Below, piece after piece: positions 23,723 to 34,704 of a DNA stretch of 64,000 nucleotides; the stretch's first letter is position 1, and each line of letters starts with the position of its first letter. The notes under the pieces were generated by a model. The model did not search any database and had not been told where the DNA came from. It saw nothing but the letters and a program-made list of their open reading frames with translations. Origin of the DNA: Moniliella sp. 'wahieum' (Eukaryota > Basidiomycota > Moniliellomycetes > Moniliellales > Moniliellaceae). The stretch is taken from contig RSEE01000070.1 of assembly GCA_003971905.1 (NCBI GenBank), positions 64,501 through 128,500 on the forward strand. Direction: 5' to 3'. Made by a program: the position numbers and the translations under genes.

Positions 23723-24347
23723 TCACCACGCGGCAACCACGACGGTGGTCCAACACCAGGGGGAGCGGAGCCCCGAAGCAGCCGACGAACCGCTCGAGTC
23801 GACCTTGTTGCCGCCGCCGCCGTACATGGGACTTCCATTGACGGGGACCTTATTGATGGAGGAGGCAAAGGACGAATAGCCCGGGATCTGGCTGGGCTGG
23901 ATGATGCTTCCGGAACGGTAGGCGGTGGGGGAAGGGATCGCACTGGAGGGAGGTGGGGTGTAGCCCTTGATAACCTGCAGCGAGGCTGCGTCGTCGTCAC
24001 GGGCCCCCCGGCCGCACGCGCACCACCAAAGGGGGGTAGTGGTGGCTGTGGCCGTTGGAGCGACAACGACGGCGGCGGTAAGGGTGCTGGTGAACAGAGG
24101 GTCGTCGTCGCTGTCGTACACGACAGCCACGGTGTTGCCGCCACGGGTGGGTGGAGGTGGACACGTCGACCAGGGTGGCAAGGGCAGGCGCGACAGGATC
24201 GCCGTCCTCGTCGAGGGCAGCGGTATAGGTGGCGCCGAGGGAGATGTAGGTTGTGTCGCCATATTCGTCCTGCGCGTGCACCACGGCGGAGGTGGCGAGG
24301 AGGGCGGCAAGGGTGAGCGCCAGGGCGGCGCAGGAAAAGGAGCGCAT
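23723..24347 (-). CDS. Small secreted protein of unknown function
   Basis: The ATG at 24347 opens a typical signal peptide: MRSFSC, a hydrophobic core AALALTLAALLATSAV, then a likely cleavage after VHA before QDEYGDTTYISLGATYTA. The mature part is acidic (ALDEDGDPVAPALATLVDVS), then after one frame change near 24150 reads NTVAVVYDSDDDPLFTSTL and ends in a Gly/Ser/Pro-rich tail at 23723. About 200 residues. A short hydrophobic stretch at the very end is too weak to call a GPI signal. No family is recognised. It is divergent from the secretory lipase, 1.0 kb away, so the two may share control sequence. Confidence 0.65.
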
Positions 24348-25382
24348 CGGTGGCGGCGGCGGGGGGGGAGAAGAGAAGAGAAGACGAGGAGGAGGAGGAC
24401 CAAGCCAGAGGTGACCGGTGAGGCGAGGCAGAGGGGACACGCGCAGGCGCCTCTGCTCTCCGCCTCGTCCCACAACCGGCTGCGTCGACAACGCCCTTCT
24501 GCCCCAAATCCCCGCAGGATTCCAGGCACTGCCCCTGTGCTTGCAGCTGGCTCAGCACTTCCCCCCCACCGGCGTGATCGGACAGGAACTGACCGGCCGT
24601 CGCACTGCCGCTGTGCTGAGCTGCGTGTGACCAGGGCTCGGCTGCGCCCGTGCAGTCTTGGCTGCCTTGGTCCGGGCACACGGCCTGGCCCGGCACAGGC
24701 ACAGCACCCGGCCTGCCCCAGCCCGACGCAGCGGCACCTGGCCAGTGTGGCGGATTGGACAGCGCTGTGCCGGATGCGGCATGCGGCATGCAAGGGCATG
24801 CTGCATGCATGCACATATGCAGCGTCGCCTGCACTCCGAGATCGTCCAGGTTGGTCCGCTGGCGTGGTGCGGCAGGTCGGCTCGTGTGCTCGTGGGCTGC
24901 GGCTGGCTTCCCACAGGCATCCCTCGCTTTCCCCGCAGCCCCCAGCACCTGTTACGTCAAACGCATCACATGTCACAGGCGTGCCCCCCATGTCTTACCT
25001 AAGCCCTTCTTCTGTGCGCCTGGACGAAGAATTCTTCAACTTTCAATTTTCATGCTCCGCATCGGCAACTTTCACACGGCTGCTCAATATTCAACGTTTC
25101 ATATTCAAGGTTTTGGGGAGCAGCGACCACCAAGCGACTGGTCTGGGATGCTGGTGATGTCATGCCCGCACGCCTCACACCGTTTCAGATGCAGATTGCT
25201 CACGTTCAGAGGCGCATTCAGCGCATTCAGACCCAAACTCTGCCATCCGTTCAGCTCCCATGCCCACCTTCCCCACCACGTCCACCGGCATCTCCCCCAC
25301 CCCAAACCGCCTTGAAGCTTGAGCCTGAATCCCTGGATCCGCACCCGTGCGGCTGGCTCCTCTTCCGTTGCGTTCAACCACC
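24348..25382. other. Shared upstream region of secreted protein and lipase genes
   Basis: Divergent 1-kb intergenic region. It contains dense GCATGC/ATGCAT palindromes (about 24778-24820), the TCACATGTCACAG motif (24966-24978) and an AT-richer stretch near 25030-25120. No gene is recognised. Confidence 0.55.
24966..24978. promoter_or_regulatory. TCACATGTCACAG motif upstream of lipase
   Basis: One of five main sites of this motif in the window; here it lies about 405 bp above the lipase ATG and 620 bp above the secreted-protein ATG. Confidence 0.4.
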
Positions 25383-27078
25383 ATGCGCGCCTTGTACGAC
25401 ATCGCGTCAGTACTGGCGGTGCTGCTGCTGATCGCGGTGAGGCAGACCCCGCTCGCCTGGTTGCTCTTCCCCCCCTCGAACGACCTTGCGCCGGACCGCA
25501 ATCCCTTCTACAGCGCCCCCTCCAACCTTTCCGCGTACCGTGTCGGGCAGCCGATCCGGTCCCAGCCCGCCACCTACAGTTTGTTGCGCAACGTGGGCGC
25601 TGCGCATCACGTCTTGTACCGCACCAACACCACTCAGCACACGGTGCGTACTGTTGGCCCCTCCCTCTTTGGACGCGTGTTATATCCCACTCACCCCCTC
25701 CCCGTTCGCGTCCCCATAGCCATCCGCTACGGTTGCCACCATCTTTACGCCCAAAAAGGTGGATCCCCGCCGACCAGCTCGGGTGCTGAGTGTGCAGCTG
25801 TGGGAAGACGCTGCGTCGATCAACTGCGCGCCCAGCTACACCCTATCTCGGGGCGTGCGAGCGCCCAACGTGTTCACTGGGATCCTCGATGCACCCGTGT
25901 TGATCTCCATGGCGCTGTCACGGGGGTGGTACGTGGTCGCGCCTGACCACCAAGGCCCGCGATCGGCGTTCATGGCCGGGTACGAGGAAGGTAGGGCGAC
26001 GCTCGATGGTGTCCGTGCTGGCTTACTATTCCTTGGTCTGCCACCCGACACGACTATCGGGCTGGTCGGGTACAGTGGAGGTGCACATGCCACAGCATGG
26101 GCGAGTCATTTGCACGAGGAGTATGCGCCGGAGCTGCAGGTTGTTACGGCTGCGTATGGCGGCACGCCAGTGGACCTCAACACGATGATGGTCAATCTGA
26201 ATGGTCAGGTACGTTGCTGACTTCTTCCTTCGCTTGTTTCCCTCCCTAGCCCGGGCTAGGGCGGGGAGGAACAAGATGGATGGGGCCCATGGCCCGTGTG
26301 GCTGTATAACGTGATGTGGTGGTACCTGCAGGCCTTCAGTGGTTTTCTCGTGGCTGGTTTATCTGGCCTTTTAGCGGGCAACCCAGAGCGAGAGGCCGAA
26401 CTTCGTCCGTTGCTTAGTAAGGAGGTGAATGCGGCGATTGATCTGATGCGGTCTCGTGACTTTTGCGTGCTCAATGTCGTTTCGGAGTACTACAAGTTCG
26501 ATTGGCTATCCACGCTTAAGTTTCCCGAGCAAGAGAGTGTGTTCAGCTACGAGCCGGCTCAGCAATTGCTCCGCGCTGAAACGCTGCTTGCCAATAACAG
26601 GTGCGAATCCTTCCCCTATGATGTCCTTGGCGCTTGCTTGGTACGGCTTGACTGACAATTGTCTTGCCTTGCTCCTGTCCACAGCGCGCGGCTGTCTGTG
26701 CCCAAGTTTCCTCGATATATCTGGCACGCCTTGAGCGATGAGATGGTTAACCACGTGGCGGCTCTGCAGTATGTCGAAGAACAATGCGCTGCGGGGGCGG
26801 ACATTGTGGAGGTGGCGCTGTACCCAGGCATGGAACATTTGATGGCCATGCTGCTCGGTGCGCCACGAGCAATCCGATTTGTTGAGAAGGTGTTTGAGGG
26901 GGAAATCCGCCCCCTTCTTCCCGAAGCGGATCTGCCTGGAGCCAGTCTGGAGGAGAAGGAGGCTCGGCCACAACGGCCATGTGGGCCGATCACCAAATTA
27001 TGGGAACCTCCAGAGTTCTTGACTTCCCTCTCGCTCACAGCCACCACCACCGCCCTGTCTGGGCACGAGGAGTTATGA
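25383..27078 (+). CDS. Secretory lipase (LIP family)
   Basis: An extracellular triacylglycerol lipase of the fungal LIP family (Candida and Malassezia type). The N-terminus has a hydrophobic segment (IASVLAVLLLIAVRQTPLAW), then the family's start of the mature enzyme (DPFY-like DRNPFYSAPSNLSAYRVGQP). Introns: 25644-25719 (phase 0), 26209-26331, and one near 26600-26683. The nucleophile elbow is GYSGGAHATAWA near 26070-26105, with VVAPDHQGPRSAF upstream; the C-terminal His is probably that in YPGMEHLM. Unlike most neighbours, this gene needs no frameshift correction. About 460 residues, normal for the family. Confidence 0.93.
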
Positions 27079-28030
27079 GGCACAGATCTTAAAAGCCCTC
27101 CAGAGGCATCCCTTCGATCATTCCTATTTTAATAAGTGCTTGCGTGCTGACGGTGGACGTGTGCGTTGAACTTCTTCAACACGAAACTTTTGCCTCAACT
27201 GATGAGGCGCTCTTCCATGGAGTATCGGACCCAATTAGGTAGGGGACGGTTGCGCCACACTCCCTCTGGACCCCTTTTGCTCGCACGCTTCAACCCCAAA
27301 AGCCTACACTGGCCCCCATTTTTTGCTATGCTGTCTCCTATAAGTAAAAGGACTCGGTGGCCCCATCTGGCGTGGTCGTGATGGATTTTCTCATGGGGCA
27401 TTTCTTATTTGCTTTCTCGAAGCTGCCCCTTCAAGCTTCAAGCTTCATTAATCATTGGCCAATGGCCGGTGGATGAGCATGGATGAGCTCTCACTTATAC
27501 TTCCCGCACCGCTCTACTCTGTCCGTATGTGCGTCATGATAGGTGTGTTTACAGAACGGGCACAGTTAAAGGGGGGTCAGTAGTATTAACAGATTGACCC
27601 ATCGTGTCCATCTGGCGGGAGGCGGTAGTGCGTAGCAAGCCAGCTGGATTAGGGTTGGGTGGCGCAGCGGGCGCAGCGGGCGGGGGGGCTGTGTAAGTAC
27701 GTCATTTAAATTTCACTCCCCGGCCTGTCTGGCTAGCCCCGCATTTTTCAGGGGTACCCCAGATGCTGGTGCTCCGTCGGCCTTAACTCCGCTCGCACCG
27801 CGCCTGACCGGCGCCCATTCCCTATTCCGCCTCGCTGCGGCCCCGCGCACCGCGGTGGCGGCCAGCAAGCCGAAAGTGGCTTTGGGCTTTCGGCTTGGCG
27901 CCCGACTCGCCATCCGGCTTGGCCCGATCACACGCGAGCCGACGATATATTAGCAATCCATACCACCACCACACCCCCCACGCATCCATATACCCCTGGC
28001 TTTTCGCGCACCGCCACCACCACCCACCCC
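27079..28030. other. Intergenic upstream of the F-box gene
   Basis: No gene is seen. Features: twin AAGCTT sites (27434-27448), a double CCAAT palindrome ATTGGCCAAT (27454-27463), GC-rich GGGCGCAGC repeats near 27664-27685, and a TATA-like GATATATTAG about 85 bp above the F-box ATG. Confidence 0.55.
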
Positions 28031-30570
28031 ATGCACCACGACCTCTTCTCACGTCTCCCCATCGAAGTCGGCCACGACGTGCTCTGCTGCGGCGTCCTGG
28101 CCCGCTGGAGCTTGTCTCTCTCGAGCAGGTGAGCCGGCACTGGCGTGCGCGCGTGCGCGACGAAACGGTGTGGCATCGCCTCGCCCAGCGCTGGGGGCTC
28201 ATCGACCCCTCCTTGCCTCCGGGCGCATCGCTGCGCCAAGTTGTCCTAGCTCGCTCCCGCCACGGACAGGATGAGCAGGGTTGTTTTGCTGAAGCCCAAG
28301 GCTGGCGTGACTATGTCTGTCTCGAAGAACTGATTGAGCGGCAGTTTGGTCAGACGCTGGCCGTTGCACCGCACCAACGTGAGGAACGAGGAGTCAAACG
28401 CAGCGCTCGGATGTGGGATCAAGACCAGGAAGAATGTGTCCACATCGCTCCAATAGCGTCACCTTGCAATCGGTTATTAGCCACACGTTTTCTCCCCTCG
28501 GTATGCGCGACGGAGCAAACCAAGAATACCGCGACTCCTTCCCTCCGATCAGCCCCACATCTTCCATCGATCCTATGGACGATACCCTGCCAGCTCTGTT
28601 GCCCAGTCTCAGCGCAAGTCCTAGCCCCAGTCCCAGTCCCGAGCCCATGGATACGTTCAACGACGATGAGCCTTGGGCAAGCAGGGTTCCACCTTCCTCT
28701 ATTGCGCCTGCTGCAGCTGGAGGCGGGAGCTGGACAAGTGCCCCTATGGTCTTGCCAAATGACTTGGTGGACCCAGATTTCGTCTGTGCCGTACCCGAGG
28801 AAGGGATCTACGTCTGTTCTCAAAAGCCGAAGTGGGTGGGTCGGAGGACGTGGACGATCGATGCTCGTACGTTTGGTCTTCTCGCCCCCCTTCCTACGGC
28901 TACCATTACGAGCGAGAACGGAGGGCCGATACACGTTAGCAAGCCAGCGATCGATGGGACCTGGCTTTCTCACTCTGTCTTTCTTCCTCAGCAAGACCTA
29001 TGGGCATTGGAACTCTTTCGCCTGGAATCCAGTTTGTACCAAGACGAACCAAGTAGTCAGACTGGTGCACCTACCACCTCGCCGCGTAGAGGCGTCTACC
29101 TCCCAATCTTGACTGTCCCCTTGCCCAGGGAAATTGTGCAGACATATGGAATTACCCCGCCCTTGCGAAACTTGGGCGCAGTGCGGCTTCATTACCCCCT
29201 TGCCATCGTGTGCGTCTACCCTCCCACTCTTCTCTTCATCAGCGAACAAGAGAGAGGCGAATCCACTAACCCCTTTTGTCCCTTTCTCCAGGATGATGGA
29301 GCAGCCCGATTTTGACGGAACAGTGTTGGTGGTCCAAGTGTCAATGGAGACGGGCCACGTTCTTCACTGTGTCAACCTGACTCCTCTCCTGTTCCCCCCC
29401 GAGTCGTGGTGGACCCAGTCGCGTGGAGCGTGCCTGACTAACCTGGACTTTGATGGTCCCTACCTTATGGCCCAGTTCAATGAAACGTTGGGATTGACCT
29501 TTATCGATCTATCTCATCCTTCGCCGACCAAGTTGGTGCACGCCCTTCGCCGGTATGGGACATAACCTGTCTCTTACGGAAAGCGGGCCAGAACCGTGTC
29601 AGCCCCCCATCTGGACTTCACCCTTCACATCTTCTCCCCCCGCTGTGCCCACTGTACCCCAAAACTTCCAGTACGAACTTACGTCCAAGTCTTACGTTGT
29701 ACGTGCCGCTCGTTCTCCTTGTTGCGTTTTCCACCCTTCTTTCTAAACTGACGCACCTGTTTCTCCTTCGCTCCAGACCGACTTTTATCGATGGTGGAAA
29801 GACGTCAAAACCTTCCGGATCGACCCACGTTCCGGCCTATTTGTAGCAAGCTTGACAACGGGTAAGTTGGCTGTCGTGCGGGACTACCACACGCTGCTGT
29901 GGAAGGCGGATCAAGCCCAAGGACCGCACCCATGTACGACGGACACGCCTCCGATGATCCTTGACATTGGTCATGCCTCTTCCTCCTGGTCGCAGTGGTC
30001 CAACCGTTCTGCCTGTCGCGACACTCTCCTCTCCATCCGTCCTGGCACCGAACAAGTCGTCTCTGTCTCGCCCACAATCCCGAGCTCATCATGCTCGACT
30101 TGAACCATGTTTCCTCCCCAGGGGACATCAAGGTGCACTGTCTCGGACGGATGGAGGGGGTGATAGTGCCGTATGGCGGACGTGGCAGGGCAGGCTCAGT
30201 AGGCCAACCAGGCCCGGTCCCGCGCCCGAGCCTGGGATCGCACAACGCAGTGATTGAAGCCTACACCACCAAACAATCCCAAGGGATCAAGGAGCTTGTC
30301 CAAGCGCAAAACGTATCGATTGTCGAGGTCAGCGGGCTGCAGGCGACCTGGGCCAGCGTGCATTTACAAACCCGGTGGCGGGACCCGGAGCAGGAACGGG
30401 TCACGTTGACCCATTGCGTTGATCTGGCCACCACGGCGCTGGCGTACAAGGAACCGCGTCTGACTGCCCGGCGTCTCAGCTCCCACCCGATGGTGGGTCC
30501 AGTGGGTGAACTGGGTGGGCCCAGCACAGCGGCCGTGAGTCCTTCTTCTCTCCCCCCCCTGCTTGTCTAG
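28031..30570 (+). CDS. F-box protein with long C-terminal region
   Basis: Probably a substrate adaptor of an SCF ubiquitin ligase. The N-terminus is an F-box: MHHDLFSRLPIEVGHDVL, then after one base PLELVSLEQVSRHWRARVRD and ETVWHRLAQRWG, the usual L-P-x-E, LxxVS and W spacing. A Ser/Pro-rich insert (SASPSPSPSPEPMDTF) follows. The C-terminal 500 residues contain several beta-rich stretches (PEEGIYVCSQKPKWVGRRTW, DLWALELFRLESSLY, TVLVVQVSMETGHVLHC, SGLFVASLTTGKLAVV) that resemble propeller blades of cytoplasmic F-box/WD-like adaptors, though no canonical WD dipeptides are seen. Introns are likely near 29195-29290 and 29697-29776. Frame breaks near 28105, 28420, 29560 and 30070. Confidence 0.75.
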
Positions 30571-31292
30571 CGCTTCGCATTGTAGCAGTACCATATTATA
30601 CCTTCTCCGCTAGGCTGTGCTCGCCTGCGTGGGACACTGATGATACAACGAATGGAGATTGAGATTGAGATGCCTCGTGCTTGTTTTGTCTTTGGCGGGG
30701 GGAAGAGATAAGAAGAGAGACGCAATCCGCGTGGGAGCACCTGACTAATGATTGCCTGTTCCATTTCCATGTACACCCACCACAGCCTGCTCCTGCCTGA
30801 GTCTTGAGTAGTTGCTTGCGCATGGCTGCGTCCGGTCTGGCCTGCTTGGGGACAACGGAGCGGTGGAACCCAACCCTAGTGCTGATGCGCACGTGTGCTC
30901 TGAGCCGCACGGCGCCAGTGGGACAAGCAGCCCACCTCGGACATCATGCACCATGCATCATCAATCAGCGATCCTCTGGCCGTGGCTGAAATGGCTACGA
31001 ATCCACCGATTGGAAATGAAGCCGAGTGCCGCCACCTCCGATTTCAATTCTGGGGTGCAACGTTCAAGCTGGACGCGGGCAGCCTGCCATCTACCCCCCA
31101 TCTCGGCCATCCTCAGCTGCATCTCCGCGTTGCTGGGGGGCTGCTTGCTATCTGCTATCTGCTGTGTGCGGTGTACTGCCTGTCTTCGTCCTCTGCCCTC
31201 TTCAAACGCGCACTCGTTCGCTTCCCCCTGCTCGCGTACTGGCTGCGCCCCGCCCTCTGCTCTCTGCCACCTTCCCTGGGGGTATCTCCATC
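30571..31292. other. Intergenic between F-box and cyclin genes
   Basis: 3' flank of the F-box gene and leader of the cyclin. A GAGATT triplet repeat lies near 30653-30672. No gene is recognised. Confidence 0.5.
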
Positions 31293-32684
31293 ATGTCCGC
31301 GCTCAACGGCACCACTGCCTTCTTCAACTCCTATTCCCCCGCACCCTCGGCACGCGAGGCGGCCCCCACTCCATATCGCCCCGATGTCGCCCGTCCACCA
31401 GCTCTGCTGTCAGCGCTGGCCCGCAACCTGGTGCTCCCTCTGCCAGTGCCAGTGCCAGTGCCAGTGCCAATGCCAATGCCAATACGCATGGCTGCTCGAA
31501 TTGCAGTGGCAACCCAAGACGACGTGCACCTCCCTCGTCCCGCCCTTCCTCCCCCGCCCGCTCAACTTCCCCCTCCTCACACCGGACCGCACGAAGAGCG
31601 ATCAAGATGCCTCGAGTCGGTGCCGAGGAGCGAGGAGACGAGCGACCGGCTGGAACCGGGGACGCGGTCATGATAGACTCGCCTGGTCCCGGGCCATCTA
31701 CCCATTCCCGACCAGCTTCCACGGATCCAATGCAAGACTCGGTCCCTGCCTCTCCACCCACCTCGGCTGCCGTCGCTGATCCCCCCCACTCGACCCCACC
31801 CCATCCTCCTTCCTCCTCTACTGCCCCATCGTGTCCAACCTCCCTCTCGGCTGCTCACTCTGCTACCGCGACAGTCGACACCCCCGCCACCACGCACCCC
31901 GCTAGCGCCCTTTCCACTCACGACGCCGAGAGCAACCAAAGAGTGGTGCCAGCCACGTTGGCTGAGGCCGATCTGGGCGACGTGGTGGTCATGGTAGCCG
32001 ACATGCTCACCCGCCTGCTCGAGCACAACGATAGTCTTCCTGCACCTTCTGCGGATAAGGCAGGAACCAAATGGGGTGCGACGGGCGGCCTGACCCGGTT
32101 CCATTCGCGGGTGGTACCGGGGATTTCGGTACAAGATTATTTGGTGCGCATGGCGCGGTACACGTCGTTGGAAAAAGTGTGTGTCCTGTTGGTGCTGGTG
32201 TACATTGATCGTATTGCCGCTGCGCAGAGCCCGCCGCCGCCGGCAGCACATGGGTCGGGCGAGGGAGCTGGGACAGAGGTCTCAACCGACGATAGCGAGA
32301 GCGCTCTGTTTGCATCGTACCTCCCCAGTTCCGAACCTAGGTTCACCCTCTGCAGCTTGACGGTTCATCGGTTTGTGTGCGCAGCCATCGTCTGTTCCTC
32401 CAAGGCGTTGTGTGACTCGTTTGCGACCAATGCACATTACGCCAAGGTGGGTGGGATCTCCCCTGCAGGAACTCAACGTGCTCGAGCGCGAACTGTTGCG
32501 CTTAATCCGATGGCGCTTGGCTGTATGTCCCCCCCCCCCCCGCTCCATCTTGACTTATCGACTGGATATTTGGCGCAGACATGGCTGACTCTATTTTTTC
32601 GCACTGCGGATGCCCCAGTGCTCGCCTGAACTGCTGGAACAGTACTATCGCTCCTTGGTCGCACGCATCCGGACTATGTGCTAG
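31293..32684 (+). CDS. Pho80-like (PCL family) cyclin
   Basis: A regulatory subunit for a Pho85-type kinase. The ATG at 31293 gives MSALNGTTAFFNSYSPAPSA, followed by a long disordered Ser/Pro/Ala region. The cyclin box starts near 31960: VVVMVADMLTRLLEHND, FHSRVVPGISVQDYLVRMAR, YTSLEKVCVLLVLVYIDRI, then FTLCSLTVHRFVCAAIVCSS and KALCDSFATNAHYAKVGGI, all Pho80 hallmarks. A loop insert (QSPPPPAAHGSGEG) interrupts helices. An extra C in the run near 32459-32463 breaks the frame before LQELNVLERELLRLIRWRLA. The last intron, 32523-32618, restores CSPELLEQYYRSLVARIRTM and a stop at 32682-32684. Partner kinase and phosphate role are inferred from the family only. Confidence 0.9.
31440..31485 (+). repeat. 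CCAGTG/CCAATG hexamer repeat encoding Ser-Ala/Asn-Ala dipeptides
   Basis: About seven tandem hexamers in the disordered N-terminus of the cyclin encode alternating SA then NA. Length changes would keep the frame. Confidence 0.8.
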
Positions 32685-33651
32685 CTGAGCCGAGGTAGGT
32701 CCCCCTTCCCATCCCGCGCGCTTCCTACTGTCTTCCTACCTTGGCCACCGCTCCCAGTTGGTACCTTGCCCATCTACCCCTGTACCCCTTTTCATAAGTC
32801 CCCCCCCCCCTTCCCCCTACACGACCTATTGTGTCTTCGCTGTTTCCCAGGCAGGCACACTCATCTATCTGATCTCGCGTACGTCGGGTTCAAATGCACT
32901 GGGTTTACAGTAGAGTGTGGGTCAGACGGGGTACGGCTTTTAGCATGACATGGTTTAATCACTTCCCTCGCCAGTTGGCGATGCGGTCCTGAGATCCTTG
33001 AAATCTGAGACCTGACCGGCCCGTTGCGCCGTCGACCTCAGGATCCATCCAATCTCCGGTCCCACTGTATAGGTCCACCAGCCCTTCCACCACAGTGCTA
33101 GCTTCCCCTCAACAGTCACGGTTTGTTTGAAGGTATACTATGTAATGCGGGACGGTAATAGGACTCAGACAAGGAGTTTTTGTTCCTGGATACATCATGC
33201 AACATAATGTGTGGTTGCGTAGAGGGGCAACGTTCAAAGCGATCCATTGTTTGTGTAGGGACTTGTACTCGACCTGGCCACTTTTGCAACCCCTCTTGAC
33301 CTTTTCCGGAGCTGGGGAACAGCGTCTTCCGTTCGATGGCGCTGAAATACGGCGTTGCCGGATCGGAGGTGCAAGTTACAACTTCGCACTCCAGAACAGC
33401 AAAAACTAAAATGTGGTTGCACGTCGAGCACGTCAGTGGCAATCAAACTGAGAGAAGGCTGTCTGACCGAAGGAGAGAGACTTGTCCGGTTGTTCTCTAT
33501 CTTCGACTATTCTCTGCCCACGAGTGAGAGCGCGAGCAGCTCGGCTGTGGGGCCAAACATTCGAAGAACGTCCATTTCAAACCGTTACAACGTCTCTCCA
33601 AGTCGTCCAGCCTGCAATATGAATGCGTTTTGTCGCCATATACAGTGCCGC

Positions 33652-33672
33652 GTCACATGTCACATGTCACAG
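33652..33672. promoter_or_regulatory. Tandem CACATGTCAC motif
   Basis: TCACATGTCACATGTCACAG, two overlapping copies of the motif also seen near 13.1, 25.0, 43.2 and 45.9 kb. Confidence 0.4.
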
Positions 33673-34022
33673 ATTATGTTGAACCAGTCAACTCGATCGC
33701 ATATGTGGACTCCCACACTATACGCGACACGTGGATGCATGATGCCGGTCCCTCAAACACATACATGTTCCTGGAACACCCCCCCACAGAGTCTCTCGGC
33801 TTCTGTTCCCCGACCATAAGTCAAGGAATGAATGGATCAAATAATCTTGTTGTGGTGTGGGGCGCGGGACAGATCAACAGGTTTTTAAAAGATCATCGAA
33901 AGCATCAGAAGGGAGAGAAGGTCTGGACCATGCTCATTGTGTTGACAACTGGTGGCTTGATCGATGATTCCCAGATCAACTTGCACTCTCAGCACATGGA
34001 GAACGTGCTAAGAGAGAATTAA
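33657..34022 (+). CDS. Unsupported hypothetical open frame, 121 residues
   Basis: Starts at an ATG inside the CACATGTCAC motif and encodes stretches with ordinary protein composition (NNLVVVWGAGQINRFLKDH, KVWTMLIVLTTGGLIDDSQI). It is longer than most open frames in this AT-richer region, but no family, leader or splice signal supports it. Confidence 0.2.
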   Translation: MSHVTDYVEPVNSIAYVDSHTIRDTWMHDAGPSNTYMFLEHPPTESLGFCSPTISQGMNGSNNLVVVWGAGQINRFLKDHRKHQKGEKVWTMLIVLTTGGLIDDSQINLHSQHMENVLREN

Positions 34023-34126
34023 GAATAGCTGTAACACGTAAACAGGTATCCCAGCTACTCCGGTGGCAAAAACTTCTGATGCTTTTTTGGCACTTGTGGC
34101 ACTGGCAACTAATACAGAGTTCAACT

Positions 34127-34168
34127 GAACGTTTAACGTTTAACGTTCAACGTTCAACGTGTTCAACC
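34127..34168. repeat. GTTTAAC/GTTCAAC tandem repeat
   Basis: About five units of AACGTTTAACG/AACGTTCAACG in a row. Each unit carries the palindrome AACGTT. Related single copies occur near 46180, 47080 and 47533. Confidence 0.6.
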
Positions 34169-34704
34169 GAGAGGATCGTCTCCACATCCTGATCGGAGCT
34201 GCTGGCTGCGCGCTGTAACATGTATAATCCCTACTGTGCCCTCCCTCCCTTGCCCCACCATCACCGACGGGAAAATACCAATCAGTGGGGGCTTACTCTA
34301 TTGTATGAGGCCGAGAGTAAGAGAGAGAGTGCCTGAGATTTGCAATTGCGGGTACTATTATAGGGTGTGCACGGATGTAGGACGGATCATCGATCAGGCA
34401 GCGCTCAAGACAATTAAAGTTGTTTCTCTCGACGGGTGTGCTGTAGGAGGTCGGCAGAGTTGAAGCGGAGTGTTCGTGTGGGCCTCTGCAGACGACAAGC
34501 TCGCCACTGTGAGTAGCCACAGACAGGCACCAGAGAGAGACCTAAGCGCCGAAGCGCCTAAGCTTAGCCGGCGGGGGCATTCCCATCGCACTGAGCATCC
34601 CCCACCGTTCAATACACATCCTCCATCTCCCCTTGTTTCTTCTCCTCTGCACCATCACCTCTCCTGCTATCACGTTCCTTCCTTTTTCCTGCCCGCCTTG
34701 AGCA

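Larger units (their letters stand above)
32685..34704. other. 2-kb gene-poor AT-richer region
   Basis: No recognisable gene; a 122-codon open frame (33657-34022) is listed separately. It holds the triple ACATGTCAC motif and an AACGTT-type tandem repeat. The last 200 bp are the leader of the next gene. Confidence 0.5.
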
